A DNA stretch of 64,000 nt. Origin: Pseudomonas tritici (lineage in GTDB: Bacteria; Pseudomonadota; Gammaproteobacteria; Pseudomonadales; Pseudomonadaceae). This document shows positions 23,354 to 34,099 of this stretch, piece after piece. A program made the position numbers and the translations under genes. The DNA lies in assembly GCF_014268275.3 (NCBI RefSeq), contig NZ_CP077084.1, forward strand, positions 5,270,001-5,334,000, read 5' to 3'. The notes under the pieces were generated by a model that searched no databases, was not told where the DNA came from, and was given only the letters and a program-made list of their open reading frames with translations. Position 1 is the stretch's first letter. Each line of letters opens with the position of its first letter.

Positions 23354-25033
23354 ATGAGCATGCTCAAAGACCCGTCTTCGAAGTACCGCGCGTTTCCGAC
23401 CATCGATATCCCGGACCGCACCTGGCCATCGAAGACCATCACCGAAGCGCCGATCTGGTGCAGCTCCGACCTGCGTGATGGCAACCAGTCGCTGATCGAG
23501 CCAATGGACGCCGCAAAAAAGCTGCGCTTCTGGAAGACCCTGGTAGCGGTAGGCGTTAAAGAAATCGAAGCCTCGTTCCCGGCTGCGTCGCAAACCGACT
23601 TCGACTTCGTACGCACCCTGATCGAAGACAACCACATCCCCGAGGACACCACCATCCAGGTGCTGACCCAGGGCCGTGAAGACTTGATCGCGCGCACGTT
23701 CGAATCCCTGCGCGGCGCCAAGAAAGCCATCGTTCACTTGTACAACGCCACATCGCCGTCGTTCCGTCGCATCGTGTTCAACCAGGACAAGGACGGCATC
23801 AAGGCCATCGCGGTCAACGCCGCCAAGCTGTTCGTCAAATACGCCGCCCAGCAGCCGGAGACCCAATGGACCTTCGAATACTCCCCGGAGACCTTCAGCG
23901 CGACTGAGCTGGAGTTCGCCAAGGAAGTGTGTGACGCGGTGATCGAGGTGTGGAACCCGACGCCTGAGCACAAGATGATCCTCAACCTGCCGGCCACCGT
24001 GGAATGCGCCACGCCAAACATCTATGCCGACCAGATCGAGTGGTTCGGTCGCCATATCAACCGTCGTGACAGCGTGATCATCAGCCTGCACACCCACAAC
24101 GACCGTGGCACCGGCGTGGCCGCCACCGAGCTGGGCCTGATGGCCGGCGCCGACCGTGTCGAAGGCTGCCTGTTCGGCAACGGCGAGCGTACCGGTAACG
24201 TCGACCTGGTCACCGTGGCCTTGAACATGTACACCCAGGGCCTCGACCCGCAGCTGGATTTCTCCGACATCGACGGCGTGCGCAAAGTCGTCGAAGAGTG
24301 CAACCAGATCCAGGTGCACCCACGTCACCCGTACGTTGGCGACCTGGTGCACACCGCGTTCTCCGGCTCCCACCAGGATGCGATCCGCAAAGGTTTCTCC
24401 CAGCAGAAAGACGATGCGCTGTGGGAAGTGCCGTACTTGCCGATCGACCCAGCGGACATTGGTCGCAGCTACGAAGCGGTGATCCGTGTAAACAGCCAGT
24501 CGGGCAAAGGCGGCATCGCCTACCTGCTGGAGCAGGAATACGACATCAGCTTGCCGCGCCGCATGCAGATCGAGTTCAGCCAAGTGGTACAGGCCGAGAC
24601 CGACCGCGTCGGCCTGGAGATGACCGCGCCGCAGATCTACGCGTTGCTGCAGCGTGAATACCTGCAAGCCAACACCCCGTACGCGCTGGTCAGCCATCGT
24701 CTGCAGGAAGAGAACGGCAACAGCTTTGTCGAAGTGGAAGTTTCGGGCAAAGGCCAGGGAGAAACCAACCTGCACTGGAAAGGCAAGGGCAACGGCGCGC
24801 TGGAAGCGCTGGTGGCGGGCTTGCCGATTGGCGTGGAGATCATGGACTACAACGAACATGCGATTGGCGCGGGGACCAACGCCAAGGCGGCGGCCTACAT
24901 TGAGCTGCGTGTGAACGGTGAGCGTCCCGTGCATGGTGTGGGGATTGATGAAAACATCACCACTGCCAGCTTTAAAGCGCTGTTCAGTGCGCTGAACCGG
25001 TCGTTGAGCCAGTTGGAAGCGAAAGCGGCGTAA
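23354..25033 (+). CDS. leuA: 2-isopropylmalate synthase
   Basis: This 559-residue enzyme condenses acetyl-CoA with 2-oxoisovalerate, the first step of leucine synthesis. It is the long LeuA type 2 form (with the N-terminal segment [15 protein letters not shown]). The catalytic barrel shows [10 protein letters not shown] and metal-binding [11 protein letters not shown], and the C-terminal regulatory (leucine-binding) domain spans about 430-559. The start at 23354 follows an AAAGGA site. It is preceded by a candidate leader peptide and ends in a strong terminator. Confidence 0.97.
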   Translation: MSMLKDPSSKYRAFPTIDIPDRTWPSKTITEAPIWCSSDLRDGNQSLIEPMDAAKKLRFWKTLVAVGVKEIEASFPAASQTDFDFVRTLIEDNHIPEDTTIQVLTQGREDLIARTFESLRGAKKAIVHLYNATSPSFRRIVFNQDKDGIKAIAVNAAKLFVKYAAQQPETQWTFEYSPETFSATELEFAKEVCDAVIEVWNPTPEHKMILNLPATVECATPNIYADQIEWFGRHINRRDSVIISLHTHNDRGTGVAATELGLMAGADRVEGCLFGNGERTGNVDLVTVALNMYTQGLDPQLDFSDIDGVRKVVEECNQIQVHPRHPYVGDLVHTAFSGSHQDAIRKGFSQQKDDALWEVPYLPIDPADIGRSYEAVIRVNSQSGKGGIAYLLEQEYDISLPRRMQIEFSQVVQAETDRVGLEMTAPQIYALLQREYLQANTPYALVSHRLQEENGNSFVEVEVSGKGQGETNLHWKGKGNGALEALVAGLPIGVEIMDYNEHAIGAGTNAKAAAYIELRVNGERPVHGVGIDENITTASFKALFSALNRSLSQLEAKAA

Positions 25034-25050
25034 CTGACCGCTGAATGCGA

Positions 25051-25086
25051 AAGGCCCCTGGGTGAGAACTCAGGGGCCTTTTTGTT
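25051..25086 (+). terminator. Terminator of leuA
   Basis: A perfect 10-bp stem AAGGCCCCTG/CAGGGGCCTT is followed by TTTGTT, 17 bp after the leuA stop. Confidence 0.92.
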
Positions 25087-25113
25087 GGACTTGGATTTTG
25101 TGCTGTTTGTGAA

Positions 25114-25198
25114 GGCCTCATCGCGGGCAAGCCCGGCTCCCACACTTGACTGGGTTCACACATCAAACTGTGGGAGCGGGCTCGCCCGCGATGGCGGT
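25114..25198. repeat. REPIN
   Basis: Two outward-pointing REP elements (about 25114-25143 and 25170-25198) lie between the convergent ends of leuA and the omega-amidase gene. The right copy has CTCGCCCGCG where others have CTTGC. Confidence 0.86.
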
Positions 25199-25201
25199 CT
25201 T

Positions 25202-25993
25202 TCAGACAAACAGAAAGTTGTCGGCATCCAGGTTCGCCGGAAACCGCGTACGATACGCCGCCAGCTCGGCCGCCTCCAGACACACCTCAAACACACCATC
25301 CGCCTCCCCGGCACTCAGCAAGGTCTCACCCTGGAAGTCCAGCACCTGGCTATCCCCGGTGTAGGCAAACCCCTTCCCGTCCGTCCCCACCCGATTGACC
25401 GCCGCCACATAGCACAGGTTTTCAATCGCCCGCGCCGGCAACAGCCGATTCCAATGCTGGCGCCGCGCGCCCGGCCAGTTGGCCGTGTACAGCAGCAGGT
25501 CGGTGTCCTGGGCATCGCGGCTCCACACCGGAAAGCGCAGGTCATAGCAAATCAACGGGCGAATACGCCAACCCTTCAACTCAAATTGCACCTGCCGCTC
25601 GCCGGGGGTGTAGTGATCATGCTCGCCGGCCATGCGGAACAGGTGGCGCTTGTCGTAATGCAGCACTTCGCCATCCGGCCGCGCCCACAGCAGGCGGTTG
25701 CGATGGCTGCCGTCGGCGGCCTGGATGATCAAACTGCCGGTGATCACCGCGTTGTACTTCGCCGCCTGGGCCTGGAGCCAGCGATGGGTGGGGCCGTTTT
25801 CCGGTTCGGCCTGAGTGGCCGACTCCATGGAAAAACCGGTGGTGAACATCTCCGGCAGCACGATCAGGTCGGCGCCCTTGGCCTGCTCCAGCAGCCGTTC
25901 GAAGTGCTCGAGATTGGCCTGGCGGTCGTGCCACACCAGGGTAGTCTGGACCAGAGCGATGTTCAGGTTTGGTAACGCAGTCAAATCACGCAT
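25202..25993 (-). CDS. Omega-amidase (YafV/Nit2-type nitrilase superfamily)
   Basis: This 263-residue cytoplasmic amidase has the complete nitrilase-fold triad: Glu in VLPEMFTTGFS, Lys in YDKRHLFR and Cys in PLICYDLRFPVW. YafV/Nit2 enzymes hydrolyse alpha-ketoglutaramate, the keto acid left when glutamine donates its amino group. The upstream gene, whose end overlaps this one by 13 bp, is a YbdL-type methionine aminotransferase; the two would act in succession and pull transamination forward. The start at 25993 (MRDLTALPNLN) was chosen because it begins the first beta strand of the fold. Confidence 0.88.
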   Translation of the reverse strand: MRDLTALPNLNIALVQTTLVWHDRQANLEHFERLLEQAKGADLIVLPEMFTTGFSMESATQAEPENGPTHRWLQAQAAKYNAVITGSLIIQAADGSHRNRLLWARPDGEVLHYDKRHLFRMAGEHDHYTPGERQVQFELKGWRIRPLICYDLRFPVWSRDAQDTDLLLYTANWPGARRQHWNRLLPARAIENLCYVAAVNRVGTDGKGFAYTGDSQVLDFQGETLLSAGEADGVFEVCLEAAELAAYRTRFPANLDADNFLFV

Positions 25994-27129
25994 AGTTTCT
26001 CGGCTGCTTGTTGCAGCGTTTCCTCGCGTTTGGCAAAGCACAGGCGCACCAGGCGCTGGCCTTGGGGTGGGGTCTGGTAGAACACCGAGACAGGGATGGT
26101 TGCCACGCCGTGTTCGCGGGTCATCCAGAGGGACATGGCGACGTCGTCCAGGTCCGGGCGGATCTGTGAGTAATCGACCAACTGGAAGTAGGTGCCGGTG
26201 ACGCGAGTAAAGCTGAAACGCGACGGTGCCAGCAGGTCACAGAACAGGTCGCGCTTGGCCTGGTAGAAGGCCGGCAGTTCATCGACGTGCTCTGGGTGGT
26301 CGGCCATAAAATCGGCCAATGCGAACTGCAACGGCGTCACGCCGCAGAAGTTAACGTATTGGTGCACTTTGCGCAGTTCGGCGGTAAGGGCCGGTGGCGC
26401 GACGACGTAGCCGGTTTTCCAGCCGGTGACGTGGTAGGTTTTGCCAAAGGAACTGACCACAAAGGCGCGCTGGTACAGCTCTTCGTGGGCCAGCACGCTG
26501 ACATGGGGCACACCGTCGAATACCAGGTGTTCGTAGACCTCGTCGCTGACCAGGTAGATATCGCGGTCGCGGATCAACGCCGCCAGTTGGTCCAACTCGG
26601 CGCGGCTGATCAAGGCGCCAGTGGGGTTGTGCGGAGTGTTGAGGATGATCATGCGCGTGCGCGGCGACAGCGCAGCCTTGATCTTTTCGACGTCGAGAGC
26701 AAAGCCTTGCAGGCTCAGTTGCACATGCACGCAACGGCCACCGGCCAGTTCGACCGAGGGCTCATAGCTGTCATAGCATGGGTCGAACACGATGACTTCA
26801 TCACCACTGCGAATCACCGCCTGGATTGCGCAGAAGATCGCAGCGGTAGCACCAGGGGTGATGGTCACTTCGCTGTCGGCATCCACCGTGGCGCCATAGC
26901 TGCGGGCGATCTTGGCCGCCACTTGTTGACGCAAGGCTGGCAGGCCGGTCATCGGTGAATATTGGTTGTGTCCGCTGGCAACGTGCTTGCCCACGGCATC
27001 GAGCAAACCTTGGGGACCGTTGAAGTCCGGGAAGCCCTGGGACAGGTTGAGCGCACCGGTTTCGGCAGCGAGTTGCGACATGGTGGTGAAAATGGTGGTG
27101 CCGACATTTGGCAGCTTGCTGGTGATCAT
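25981..27129 (-). CDS. PLP-dependent methionine aminotransferase (YbdL-like)
   Basis: This 382-residue fold-type I aminotransferase is closest to YbdL/kynurenine aminotransferase-like enzymes: ALNLSQGFPDFNGPQ at the N-terminus, the substrate/PLP region NTPHNPTGA, the Asp in YLVSDEVYEHL, and the PLP lysine in SSFGKTYHVTGWKTGYV. It probably regenerates methionine from 4-methylthio-2-oxobutanoate with glutamine as donor. The coupled omega-amidase gene supports glutamine use. No leader or membrane segment is seen. The exact substrate is inferred. Confidence 0.87.
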   Translation of the reverse strand: MITSKLPNVGTTIFTTMSQLAAETGALNLSQGFPDFNGPQGLLDAVGKHVASGHNQYSPMTGLPALRQQVAAKIARSYGATVDADSEVTITPGATAAIFCAIQAVIRSGDEVIVFDPCYDSYEPSVELAGGRCVHVQLSLQGFALDVEKIKAALSPRTRMIILNTPHNPTGALISRAELDQLAALIRDRDIYLVSDEVYEHLVFDGVPHVSVLAHEELYQRAFVVSSFGKTYHVTGWKTGYVVAPPALTAELRKVHQYVNFCGVTPLQFALADFMADHPEHVDELPAFYQAKRDLFCDLLAPSRFSFTRVTGTYFQLVDYSQIRPDLDDVAMSLWMTREHGVATIPVSVFYQTPPQGQRLVRLCFAKREETLQQAAEKLCVI

Positions 27130-27203
27130 CGGAGGCCCCTGCAGGTGAGCCCCAAGTTTTAAGCTGCCAATTGAAGCGGGTCAAGGCACAAACCGTCGCG
27201 CAC

Positions 27204-27232
27204 AAAAAAGGGCTCGTAAAGAGCCCTTTTTT
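27204..27232 (-). terminator. Bidirectional terminator after der
   Basis: AAAAAAGGGCTC (27204-27215) pairs with GAGCCCTTTTTT (27221-27232) with a 5-base loop. It ends der on the minus strand and is symmetrical enough to work in both directions. Confidence 0.92.
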
Positions 27233-27244
27233 GATAAGTCGATG

Positions 27245-28714
27245 TCAGCGCTTGTCGCGGCGCTTTTTGTCGGCTTTCTTGTGGTGCGTCATCATCCGGC
27301 GCTTTTTGTTCACTTGGCGGTCGGTGAGGCTGTTCTTGTTACCTTCGTACGGGTTTTCGCCACCCTTGAACTCGATACGGATCGGCGTACCGACCAGCTT
27401 CAAGACACGGCGATAGGTGTTTTCCAGGTAACGCACATAGGACTTCGGCACCTTCTCGATCTGGTTACCGTGGATCACGATAATCGGCGGGTTGGCACCA
27501 CCCAAGTGGGCGTAACGCAGTTTGATCCGGCGGTTGTTGACCATCGGCGGTGCATGCTCGCCCACCGCATCTTCCAGGATCTGGGTGAGGCGGTTGGTCG
27601 GCCAGCGGGTGACCGCGGACTTGAACGAGTTCTGTACGGACGCGTAGAGGTTACCCACGCCGGTGCCGTGCAGTGCCGAGATAAAGTGGATATCGGCGAA
27701 CTCGACGAAGAACAGGCGACGCTGCAGCTCGATCTTGACGAAATCGCGCTCGCTCGGCGTCATGCCGTCCCACTTGTTGATCGCGATCACCAGTGCCCGA
27801 CCAGCCTCAAGGGCAAAGCCCAGCAGGTTGAGGTCGTGGTCGACCACGCCTTCGCGGGCGTCCATCACGAAGATCACCACGTTGGCGTCTTTGATCGCCT
27901 GCAGGGTTTTCACCACCGAGAACTTTTCAACTTCCTCGTGGATTTTGCCGCGCTTGCGCACACCAGCGGTGTCGATCAGCGTGTATTTTTCTTCGTTACG
28001 TTCGAACGGGATGTAGATGCTGTCGCGGGTGGTGCCGGGCTCGTCATAGACGATTACCCGGTCTTCACCGAGCATGCGGTTGACCAGGGTCGACTTGCCG
28101 ACGTTAGGGCGACCGATGATGGCGATCTTGATACCGTCTTTTTCACTCGGGCCAGGAATGCGCTTGGCTTCCTCACCTTCGGCGACGATCTCTTCTTCAC
28201 CCTCTTCTTCCTCAGCGTCATCCTTTGGGAAAGTGCTAAGGGCAATTTCCAGCATCTGGGTGATGCCGCGACCGTGAGCACCGGCGACCGGGATCGCGTC
28301 GCCCAGGCCCATCGGGCTGAATTCGGCACGGGCCTGCTCAGGATCGATGTTGTCGATCTTGTTAGCGACCAGATAGGAACGCTTGTTGCGCTTGCGCAGG
28401 TGCTCGCCAATCATCTGGTCAGCAGCGGTGTAGCCCGCACGGGCGTCCACCAGGAACAACACGACATCAGCTTCTTCAATGGCCAGCAGCGACTGCTCGG
28501 CCATCTTTTCGTCCATGCCATGTTCGTCACCGGAGATACCACCGGTGTCGACAATAATGTAGGAGCGCCCTTGCCACTTTGCCTCACCGTATTGGCGATC
28601 ACGGGTCAGACCGGACAAGTCGCCGACGATGGCGTCGCGAGTCCTGGTCAGGCGATTGAACAAGGTGGACTTGCCGACGTTAGGTCGGCCCACCAGGGCG
28701 ATTACGGGAACCAT
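27245..28714 (-). CDS. der: Ribosome-assembly GTPase Der (EngA)
   Basis: This 489-residue GTPase has two tandem G domains and is essential for 50S ribosomal subunit maturation. Each G domain shows the P-loop GRPNVGKST, a DTGG or DTAG switch, and NKID or NKWD specificity motifs. An acidic linker ([10 protein letters not shown]) lies between them, and the C-terminal KH-like domain is followed by a very basic tail. The start at 28714 gives [15 protein letters not shown], the standard N-terminus. It follows bamB, separated by two hairpins. Confidence 0.98.
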   Translation of the reverse strand: MVPVIALVGRPNVGKSTLFNRLTRTRDAIVGDLSGLTRDRQYGEAKWQGRSYIIVDTGGISGDEHGMDEKMAEQSLLAIEEADVVLFLVDARAGYTAADQMIGEHLRKRNKRSYLVANKIDNIDPEQARAEFSPMGLGDAIPVAGAHGRGITQMLEIALSTFPKDDAEEEEGEEEIVAEGEEAKRIPGPSEKDGIKIAIIGRPNVGKSTLVNRMLGEDRVIVYDEPGTTRDSIYIPFERNEEKYTLIDTAGVRKRGKIHEEVEKFSVVKTLQAIKDANVVIFVMDAREGVVDHDLNLLGFALEAGRALVIAINKWDGMTPSERDFVKIELQRRLFFVEFADIHFISALHGTGVGNLYASVQNSFKSAVTRWPTNRLTQILEDAVGEHAPPMVNNRRIKLRYAHLGGANPPIIVIHGNQIEKVPKSYVRYLENTYRRVLKLVGTPIRIEFKGGENPYEGNKNSLTDRQVNKKRRMMTHHKKADKKRRDKR

Positions 28715-28740
28715 GCGGCTCTCCACTTCGTTATTTCAGA

Positions 28741-28770
28741 AAATACAAAAGCCGCTGCAAGGCAGCGGCT
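28741..28770 (-). terminator. Terminator of bamB
   Basis: An 8-bp stem GCCGCTGC/GCAGCGGC with a 3-base loop is followed on the minus strand by TTTTGTATTTT. It may end part of the transcription coming from yfgM-bamB before der. A second small hairpin (28803-28820) lies just before it. Confidence 0.75.
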
Positions 28771-28848
28771 GGTGCTCGGGGCAGCATCATCAGATGCCGC
28801 ATGCCTCGCCGAAGCGAGGCCGCCTGGGTGTTACCCCAAGCATAGTTC

Positions 28849-30000
28849 TTACTTGATGGTCAGGGCTTCCAGCTTGCCGCTGTTGCCATACACATAAAGC
28901 ATGTTACCCACCACCAGCGGACGCGCACGCAGGCCGTCGCTGTCGATACGCTCGCGACCTACGAAGCGACCGTCTACCTGGCTCAGCAGGTGCAGGTAGC
29001 CTTCGAAGTCACCGACCGCGACGTAGCTGGAGAACACTTCCGGTGCCGACAGTTGGCGGCGAGCCAGGGAGTCGTTGCTCCACAGTGCAGTGGTGGAACG
29101 CTCGTCGACACTTTCAACGGTGCCGGACGCAAGGCTTACGTAGACGCTGCCAAACCCTTGGGCGACACCTGCGTAGCTGGAAGCATCACGCTGCCAGTTA
29201 ACGCGGCCGCTCTGCAGGTCCAGTGCGGCAACGCGGCCCTGGTAAGTGGCGACATAGAGGGTTTCACCGGACAACAGCAAGCCGCCGTCGATGTCCACTA
29301 CGCGGTCCAGCTCGGAACGACCTTGCGGAATGGCCACACGGGTTTCCCAGGCCGGCACGCCGTTCTGAGTGTTCAGGGCGACCACTTTACCGGTCGACAG
29401 GCCCGCAACGGCCAGATTGTTGGTCACAATCGGACCACTGGTACCACGCAACGTCAGTACCGCAGGGGTGCTGTCGTACAACCAACGCTGTTCGCCAGTG
29501 CTGGCGTCGAGGCCGATGACGCGGTCGTCCTGCGTCTGTACCACGACGATATCGCCGTTGGTAGCAGGCGGTGCGAGTACTTCACTGGTCACGCGAGCGC
29601 GCCATTTCTCTTCACCGGTGCTGGAATCCAGCGCCACGACTTCGCCCTTGAGCGTGCCGAGCATCACCATGCCATAACCCACGCCTACGGCGCCGGAGAC
29701 AGGCAATTCGAGATCCTTGGACCACTTCACGTCGCCGTTCATGCGGTCCATGGAGGTCACAACGCCAGTCACGTCAGCGGCCACAATGTTGTCACCGTCG
29801 ATTGCCGGTACCAACATGTTGTAGGTGTCGCCCTGACCGTCACCAATGGAGCGGCTCCACTGCTTTTGCAGGACCACTTCTTCCTTGAAGCTGGTCAGCT
29901 CGGCAGGAGGCAGTTCTTTTTTACTGTTGCTGCTGCAACCCGCGGCCAGAACGGCCAGAGCCAGCAATGCTGCATGTTTCCAACGGATCACGTCACGCAT
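28849..30000 (-). CDS. bamB: Outer-membrane assembly lipoprotein BamB
   Basis: This 383-residue lipoprotein (lipobox A-A-G-C, Cys22) folds as an eight-bladed beta-propeller of PQQ-like repeats (SGTVESVDERSTTALW, VVALDSSTGEEKWR and similar blades). It is a scaffold subunit of the BAM complex that inserts beta-barrel proteins. The start at 30000 (MRDVIRWKHAALLALAVLAA) gives the signal peptide and overlaps the yfgM stop by 8 bp, indicating translational coupling; a longer frame lies inside yfgM. Part of the run hisS-yfgM-bamB-der common to gamma-proteobacteria. Confidence 0.96.
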   Translation of the reverse strand: MRDVIRWKHAALLALAVLAAGCSSNSKKELPPAELTSFKEEVVLQKQWSRSIGDGQGDTYNMLVPAIDGDNIVAADVTGVVTSMDRMNGDVKWSKDLELPVSGAVGVGYGMVMLGTLKGEVVALDSSTGEEKWRARVTSEVLAPPATNGDIVVVQTQDDRVIGLDASTGEQRWLYDSTPAVLTLRGTSGPIVTNNLAVAGLSTGKVVALNTQNGVPAWETRVAIPQGRSELDRVVDIDGGLLLSGETLYVATYQGRVAALDLQSGRVNWQRDASSYAGVAQGFGSVYVSLASGTVESVDERSTTALWSNDSLARRQLSAPEVFSSYVAVGDFEGYLHLLSQVDGRFVGRERIDSDGLRARPLVVGNMLYVYGNSGKLEALTIK

Positions 30001-30634
30001 CCCCTTTGGCCAAGTCGTCCAGCTTGATTTGTAAGCCACCGACCGCCGCTTCATCAGACAGCGCCGCCTTGGCTTTTTTGTACGCAGCATTGGCTTCGTC
30101 GGTACGACCCAATTGGACCAACAGGTCGCCCTTGAGCTCTTCGCGAGTGGCTACAAATGCCTTGTCAGCATCGCCGTCGAGCAGTTTGAGTGCTTCGTCA
30201 GCCTTATTCTGTGCCGCGAGTACCTGAGCCAGGCGCTGACGTGCGATTTCACCCAGGGTCGGGTTGGTCGGCTTGTCGGCGACAGCCTTCAGTTCTGCGG
30301 CGGCGTCGTCCAGCTTGCCGGTGTCGACCGCAACTTTCGCGACGAACAGGCTGCCGTATTGGGCGTAGGTGCTACCGCCGAATTCGTTCTTCAGCTTGCC
30401 GGCCAGGTCAGCGACCTGCGCGGGGTCCGGCTTGCCATCTGGCGTCAGCGTGGTTTCCAGCAATTGCTGATAGAGGATCGAGGCGCCTTGGGACTGGTTG
30501 GCCTGATATTTGGTCCAGGCTTGCCAGCCGAACACCACTACTAAAGCCAGCAGACCGCCAGTAACCAGGGGCTTGCCATTACGCTGCCACCAGTCCTTGA
30601 ACTCGGCCAGTTGATCATCATCAGAACTCGACAC
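29993..30634 (-). CDS. yfgM: YfgM-family membrane-anchored TPR protein
   Basis: This 213-residue inner-membrane protein has a cytoplasmic start (SSDDDQLAEFKDWWQRNGKP), one transmembrane helix (about 22-42, VTGGLLALVVVFGWQAW) and a periplasmic TPR-like helical region. In E. coli YfgM associates with SecYEG and the chaperone PpiD and influences stress signalling. It lies between hisS and bamB and overlaps bamB by 8 bp. The family call is firm; the exact role in Pseudomonas is inferred. Confidence 0.92.
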   Translation of the reverse strand: MSSSDDDQLAEFKDWWQRNGKPLVTGGLLALVVVFGWQAWTKYQANQSQGASILYQQLLETTLTPDGKPDPAQVADLAGKLKNEFGGSTYAQYGSLFVAKVAVDTGKLDDAAAELKAVADKPTNPTLGEIARQRLAQVLAAQNKADEALKLLDGDADKAFVATREELKGDLLVQLGRTDEANAAYKKAKAALSDEAAVGGLQIKLDDLAKGDA

Positions 30635-30675
30635 CCCAATACTCCTTAATCGCTAAATTCGGCTGTTCGACAGCT

Positions 30676-31965
30676 TCAACCCTGCACGACGCAGGTGGCC
30701 AAGTGCGCAGCGAGCGCATCAAAGGCAATGTTCTGTTGCTCGCCCTGGCCACGCAGGGGTTTAAAACCTATCACTTGCTGGGCCAATTCGTCATCGCCGA
30801 GGATCAGTGCATACAGCGCACCGCTCTTGTCGGCCTTTTTGAACTGGCTCTTGAAGCTACCAGCGCCGGCATTGACCTGCAGGCGCAGGTTCGGCAGTTG
30901 GTCGCGCACTTTTTCGCTCAGGGCCAGGGCCGCCAGTTCGGCAGCCTCGCCAAAGGCGCAGAGGTACACGTCCACCTGACGGGAAATTTCTTCAGGGACT
31001 TGCTCCAGGGTTTCCAGCAGCAGGATCAGCCGCTCGATGCCCATGGCGAAGCCCACACCCGTGGTCGGCTTGCCGCCCATCTGCTCGACCAGGCCGTCGT
31101 AGCGGCCACCGGCACACACGGTGCCCTGGGCGCCGAGCTTGTCGGTGACCCACTCGAAGACAGTCTTGCTGTAGTAGTCGAGGCCGCGCACCAGCTTGGT
31201 GTTGATCACGAACGGAATACCGGCCGCATCCAGGCGAGCCTTGAGGCCCTCGAAGTGGATACGGGATTCGTCGTCCAGGTAATCGGCCATTTTCGGCGCA
31301 TTGATCAATACGGCCTGGGTATCGGCGTTCTTGGTGTCCAGTACGCGCAGCGGGTTGGTCTTCAGACGGCGCTGGCTGTCTTCGTCCAACTTGTCCAGGT
31401 GGGCTGACAGGTACTCGACCAGGGCCACCTTGTAGCGGCCGCGGGATTCGCTGGTGCCCAGGCTGTTGAGCTCAAGCTTGACCGCGTCGCGGATGCCCAG
31501 CAGGCCCCACAGGCGCCAGGTCAATACGATCAGCTCGGCATCAATGTCTGGGCCATCGATGTTGAACACTTCCAGGCCGATCTGGTGGAACTGGCGATAA
31601 CGGCCTTTTTGCGGACGCTCGTGGCGGAACATCGGGCCGATGTACCACAACTTCTGCGGCTGGCCAGCACCGGTGAGACCATGCTCAAGCACGGCGCGCA
31701 CGCACGCGGCAGTACCTTCCGGACGCAAGGTCAGGGAGTCACCGTTGCGGTCTTCGAAGGTGTACATCTCTTTTTCGACGATGTCAGTCACTTCACCGAT
31801 GGAGCGCTTGAACAGCTCGGTGAACTCGACGATCGGCATGCGGATCTGCTTGTAACCGTAGTTATCCAGCAGGCGCGCGACAGTGCTTTCGAAGTAGCGC
31901 CACAGCGGCGTCTGCTCCGGCAGGATGTCGTTCATGCCACGAATGGCTTGCAGAGACTTGCTCAC
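30676..31965 (-). CDS. hisS: Histidyl-tRNA synthetase
   Basis: This 429-residue class II synthetase charges tRNA-His. Motif 2 is in [18 protein letters not shown], the histidine-binding signature is [15 protein letters not shown], and motif 3 is [11 protein letters not shown]. An anticodon-binding domain fills about 330-429. The start [16 protein letters not shown] is canonical. It lies between ispG and yfgM in a conserved run of minus-strand genes. Confidence 0.98.
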   Translation of the reverse strand: MSKSLQAIRGMNDILPEQTPLWRYFESTVARLLDNYGYKQIRMPIVEFTELFKRSIGEVTDIVEKEMYTFEDRNGDSLTLRPEGTAACVRAVLEHGLTGAGQPQKLWYIGPMFRHERPQKGRYRQFHQIGLEVFNIDGPDIDAELIVLTWRLWGLLGIRDAVKLELNSLGTSESRGRYKVALVEYLSAHLDKLDEDSQRRLKTNPLRVLDTKNADTQAVLINAPKMADYLDDESRIHFEGLKARLDAAGIPFVINTKLVRGLDYYSKTVFEWVTDKLGAQGTVCAGGRYDGLVEQMGGKPTTGVGFAMGIERLILLLETLEQVPEEISRQVDVYLCAFGEAAELAALALSEKVRDQLPNLRLQVNAGAGSFKSQFKKADKSGALYALILGDDELAQQVIGFKPLRGQGEQQNIAFDALAAHLATCVVQG

Positions 31966-31988
31966 ATCAAATCCTTAAATTCGTTCAA

Positions 31989-33098
31989 TCAGCCGCGCGC
32001 TATCAGCGCTGCGTCAGCTGCAACCTTTTCGGCCGCTTTCTGGCGGATCAGCCTTTCGAGCTCATCCACCAGATTGTCATTCGTTAACTTCTGCGCCGGC
32101 TTGCCGTCGATGTAGATCAGGTTCGGGGTACCGCCAGTCAGGCCCACATGGGCTTCCTTGGCTTCGCCTGGCCCGTTCACCACGCAACCGATCACTGCAA
32201 CATCCAGCGGCACCAGCAGGTCTTCGAGGCGCAATTCCAGATCGTTCATGGTTTTCACCACGTCGAAGTTCTGCCGCGAGCAGCTCGGGCAGGCAATGAA
32301 ATTGATGCCACGGGAACGCAAACGCAGGGATTTGAGAATGTCGTAACCGACTTTCACTTCCTCTACGGGGTCTGCCGCCAGGGAGATGCGGATAGTATCG
32401 CCAATCCCTTCGGCGAGCAGCATACCGAGACCCACCGCAGATTTCACTGTGCCTGAACGTAAACCGCCCGCTTCAGTGATACCCAAGTGCAGTGGCTGTA
32501 CGATTTCCTTAGCCAGCAAGCGGTAGGCTTCGACCGCCATGAACACGTCGGAGGCCTTTACGCTGACCTTGAAGTCCTGGAAATTCAGGCGTTCAAGGTG
32601 TTCGACGTGGCGCAGTGCCGATTCAACCAGCGCTGCCGGGGTGGGCTCGCCGTATTTCTTTTGCAGGTCTTTTTCCAGGGAACCGGCGTTGACGCCGATG
32701 CGGATCGGAATGCCACGGTCACGAGCAGCATCAACCACAGCGCGAACACGGTCTTCACGACCGATGTTGCCCGGGTTGATACGCAGGCAATCCACACCCA
32801 ACTCGGCTACGCGCAATGCGATCTTGTAGTCGAAGTGAATGTCGGCAACCAACGGCACCTTGACCAGTTGCTTGATGCGACCGAAAGCTTCGGCAGCGTC
32901 CATGTCCGGCACGGACACCCGCACAATGTCCACGCCAGCGGCTTCCAGGCGGTTAATCTGGGCAACGGTGGCGGCCACGTCATTGGTGTCGCTGTTGGTC
33001 ATGCTTTGTACCGCGATGGGGGCATCGCCACCCACCGGCACCGAGCCGACCCAGATCTTGCGCGATACGCGACGTTTGATTGGAGATTCGCCGTGCAT
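31989..33098 (-). CDS. ispG: 4-hydroxy-3-methylbut-2-enyl-diphosphate synthase (IspG/GcpE)
   Basis: This 369-residue iron-sulfur enzyme carries out the penultimate step of the MEP isoprenoid pathway. The TIM-barrel starts [20 protein letters not shown]. The cluster-binding cysteines are in [10 protein letters not shown] and [12 protein letters not shown], as in other IspG proteins. It overlaps nothing and sits 2 bp behind rodZ. Closeness to the isc operon is by genome arrangement only. Confidence 0.98.
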   Translation of the reverse strand: MHGESPIKRRVSRKIWVGSVPVGGDAPIAVQSMTNSDTNDVAATVAQINRLEAAGVDIVRVSVPDMDAAEAFGRIKQLVKVPLVADIHFDYKIALRVAELGVDCLRINPGNIGREDRVRAVVDAARDRGIPIRIGVNAGSLEKDLQKKYGEPTPAALVESALRHVEHLERLNFQDFKVSVKASDVFMAVEAYRLLAKEIVQPLHLGITEAGGLRSGTVKSAVGLGMLLAEGIGDTIRISLAADPVEEVKVGYDILKSLRLRSRGINFIACPSCSRQNFDVVKTMNDLELRLEDLLVPLDVAVIGCVVNGPGEAKEAHVGLTGGTPNLIYIDGKPAQKLTNDNLVDELERLIRQKAAEKVAADAALIARG

Positions 33099-33100
33099 GA

Positions 33101-34099
33101 CTATTGTCCCAACTTCAGGCGAGCTGTCTCGCCACTGGTGAACGGCGCCACGTCTACAGGCTGGCCGTTATAGGCCACTTGCGCGCCGCGGGCAAAGCCC
33201 AGACGCAGCGTCAAAGGAGACTTGCCGCCCTGATCAAGCGTATCTCCCTTACGCTTCAGACCGCTGAACAGCACTTTGCCATTACCATCGGTGAGTTGCG
33301 TCCAGCAGTCAGCGACAAAGGTGATCTGTACGCGGCCATCACCGGCGATCAACGCTGGGGTGGTGGGCGGCGAAATCGTAGCGGCTGGAGCTGGAGTCGC
33401 TGGCGCCTGCGCAGGAGCGGCCGGGGTATGGGCCTGGGCAACAGGGGCGGTCGGCGTGTGAGCCGGTGCAGCCGGTGTCGCGGGAGTCGGTAGGGCAGCG
33501 GTCGCGTCAGGCGCGGTTTCCGGTGCTGGCTGCTCAGTGGCAGTTGGCGCTTCAGGCGCGGCCTGGCCTTCGACAACGGCCTGGTCTTCCGGCTCGTCCA
33601 GCGGATGAATCTGAGTGGTGCCGTCGGCGCTTTCGACTTCGACGTGCTCCATGGCGTTGCTGGTCATGTCCTTGGTGCGCTGGGAGGCCTGGTCTTGCCA
33701 CCAGACGAAACCGCCGCCAATGACAGCAACCAGCAACAACAGGCTGACAATTCGCAAAATAGTGTGGGAAACCCGCACTGGCTCTTCGATTCGACCCAAG
33801 CCATGCACATTGCTGCCTTGGGAGTCGGTACCGGTGAATTGATCGAATTGCTGGACCAATATGGCCTGGTCAATACCCAGCAATTTGGCATAGGCACGGA
33901 TATAGCCACGGGCAAAGGTATGCCCAGGCAGCTTATCGAACGCGCCGGCTTCCAGGTTGCCAAGGGACGTGGTGGTCAAATTGAGCTTGAGGGCCACTTC
34001 CGCCAGCGACCAACCATTGCTTTCGCGGGCCTGACGCAAGGTGTCGCCTGGGTTTACGCGATTAGCTGCTACAACTTCCGGGTGCGCCGCTTTCATCAT
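33101..34099 (-). CDS. rodZ: Cell-shape protein RodZ
   Basis: This 332-residue bitopic membrane protein links MreB to the wall-elongation machinery. An N-terminal cytoplasmic HTH (residues about 15-80: [20 protein letters not shown]) is followed by one transmembrane helix (about 112-132, [19 protein letters not shown]), a long Pro/Ala/Thr-rich periplasmic linker (about 165-250) and a C-terminal beta domain ([21 protein letters not shown]). Two adjacent ATGs are possible; the first overlaps the pilF stop by 4 bp (ATGA). It lies between pilF and ispG as in most Pseudomonas. Confidence 0.96.
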   Translation of the reverse strand: MMKAAHPEVVAANRVNPGDTLRQARESNGWSLAEVALKLNLTTTSLGNLEAGAFDKLPGHTFARGYIRAYAKLLGIDQAILVQQFDQFTGTDSQGSNVHGLGRIEEPVRVSHTILRIVSLLLLVAVIGGGFVWWQDQASQRTKDMTSNAMEHVEVESADGTTQIHPLDEPEDQAVVEGQAAPEAPTATEQPAPETAPDATAALPTPATPAAPAHTPTAPVAQAHTPAAPAQAPATPAPAATISPPTTPALIAGDGRVQITFVADCWTQLTDGNGKVLFSGLKRKGDTLDQGGKSPLTLRLGFARGAQVAYNGQPVDVAPFTSGETARLKLGQ

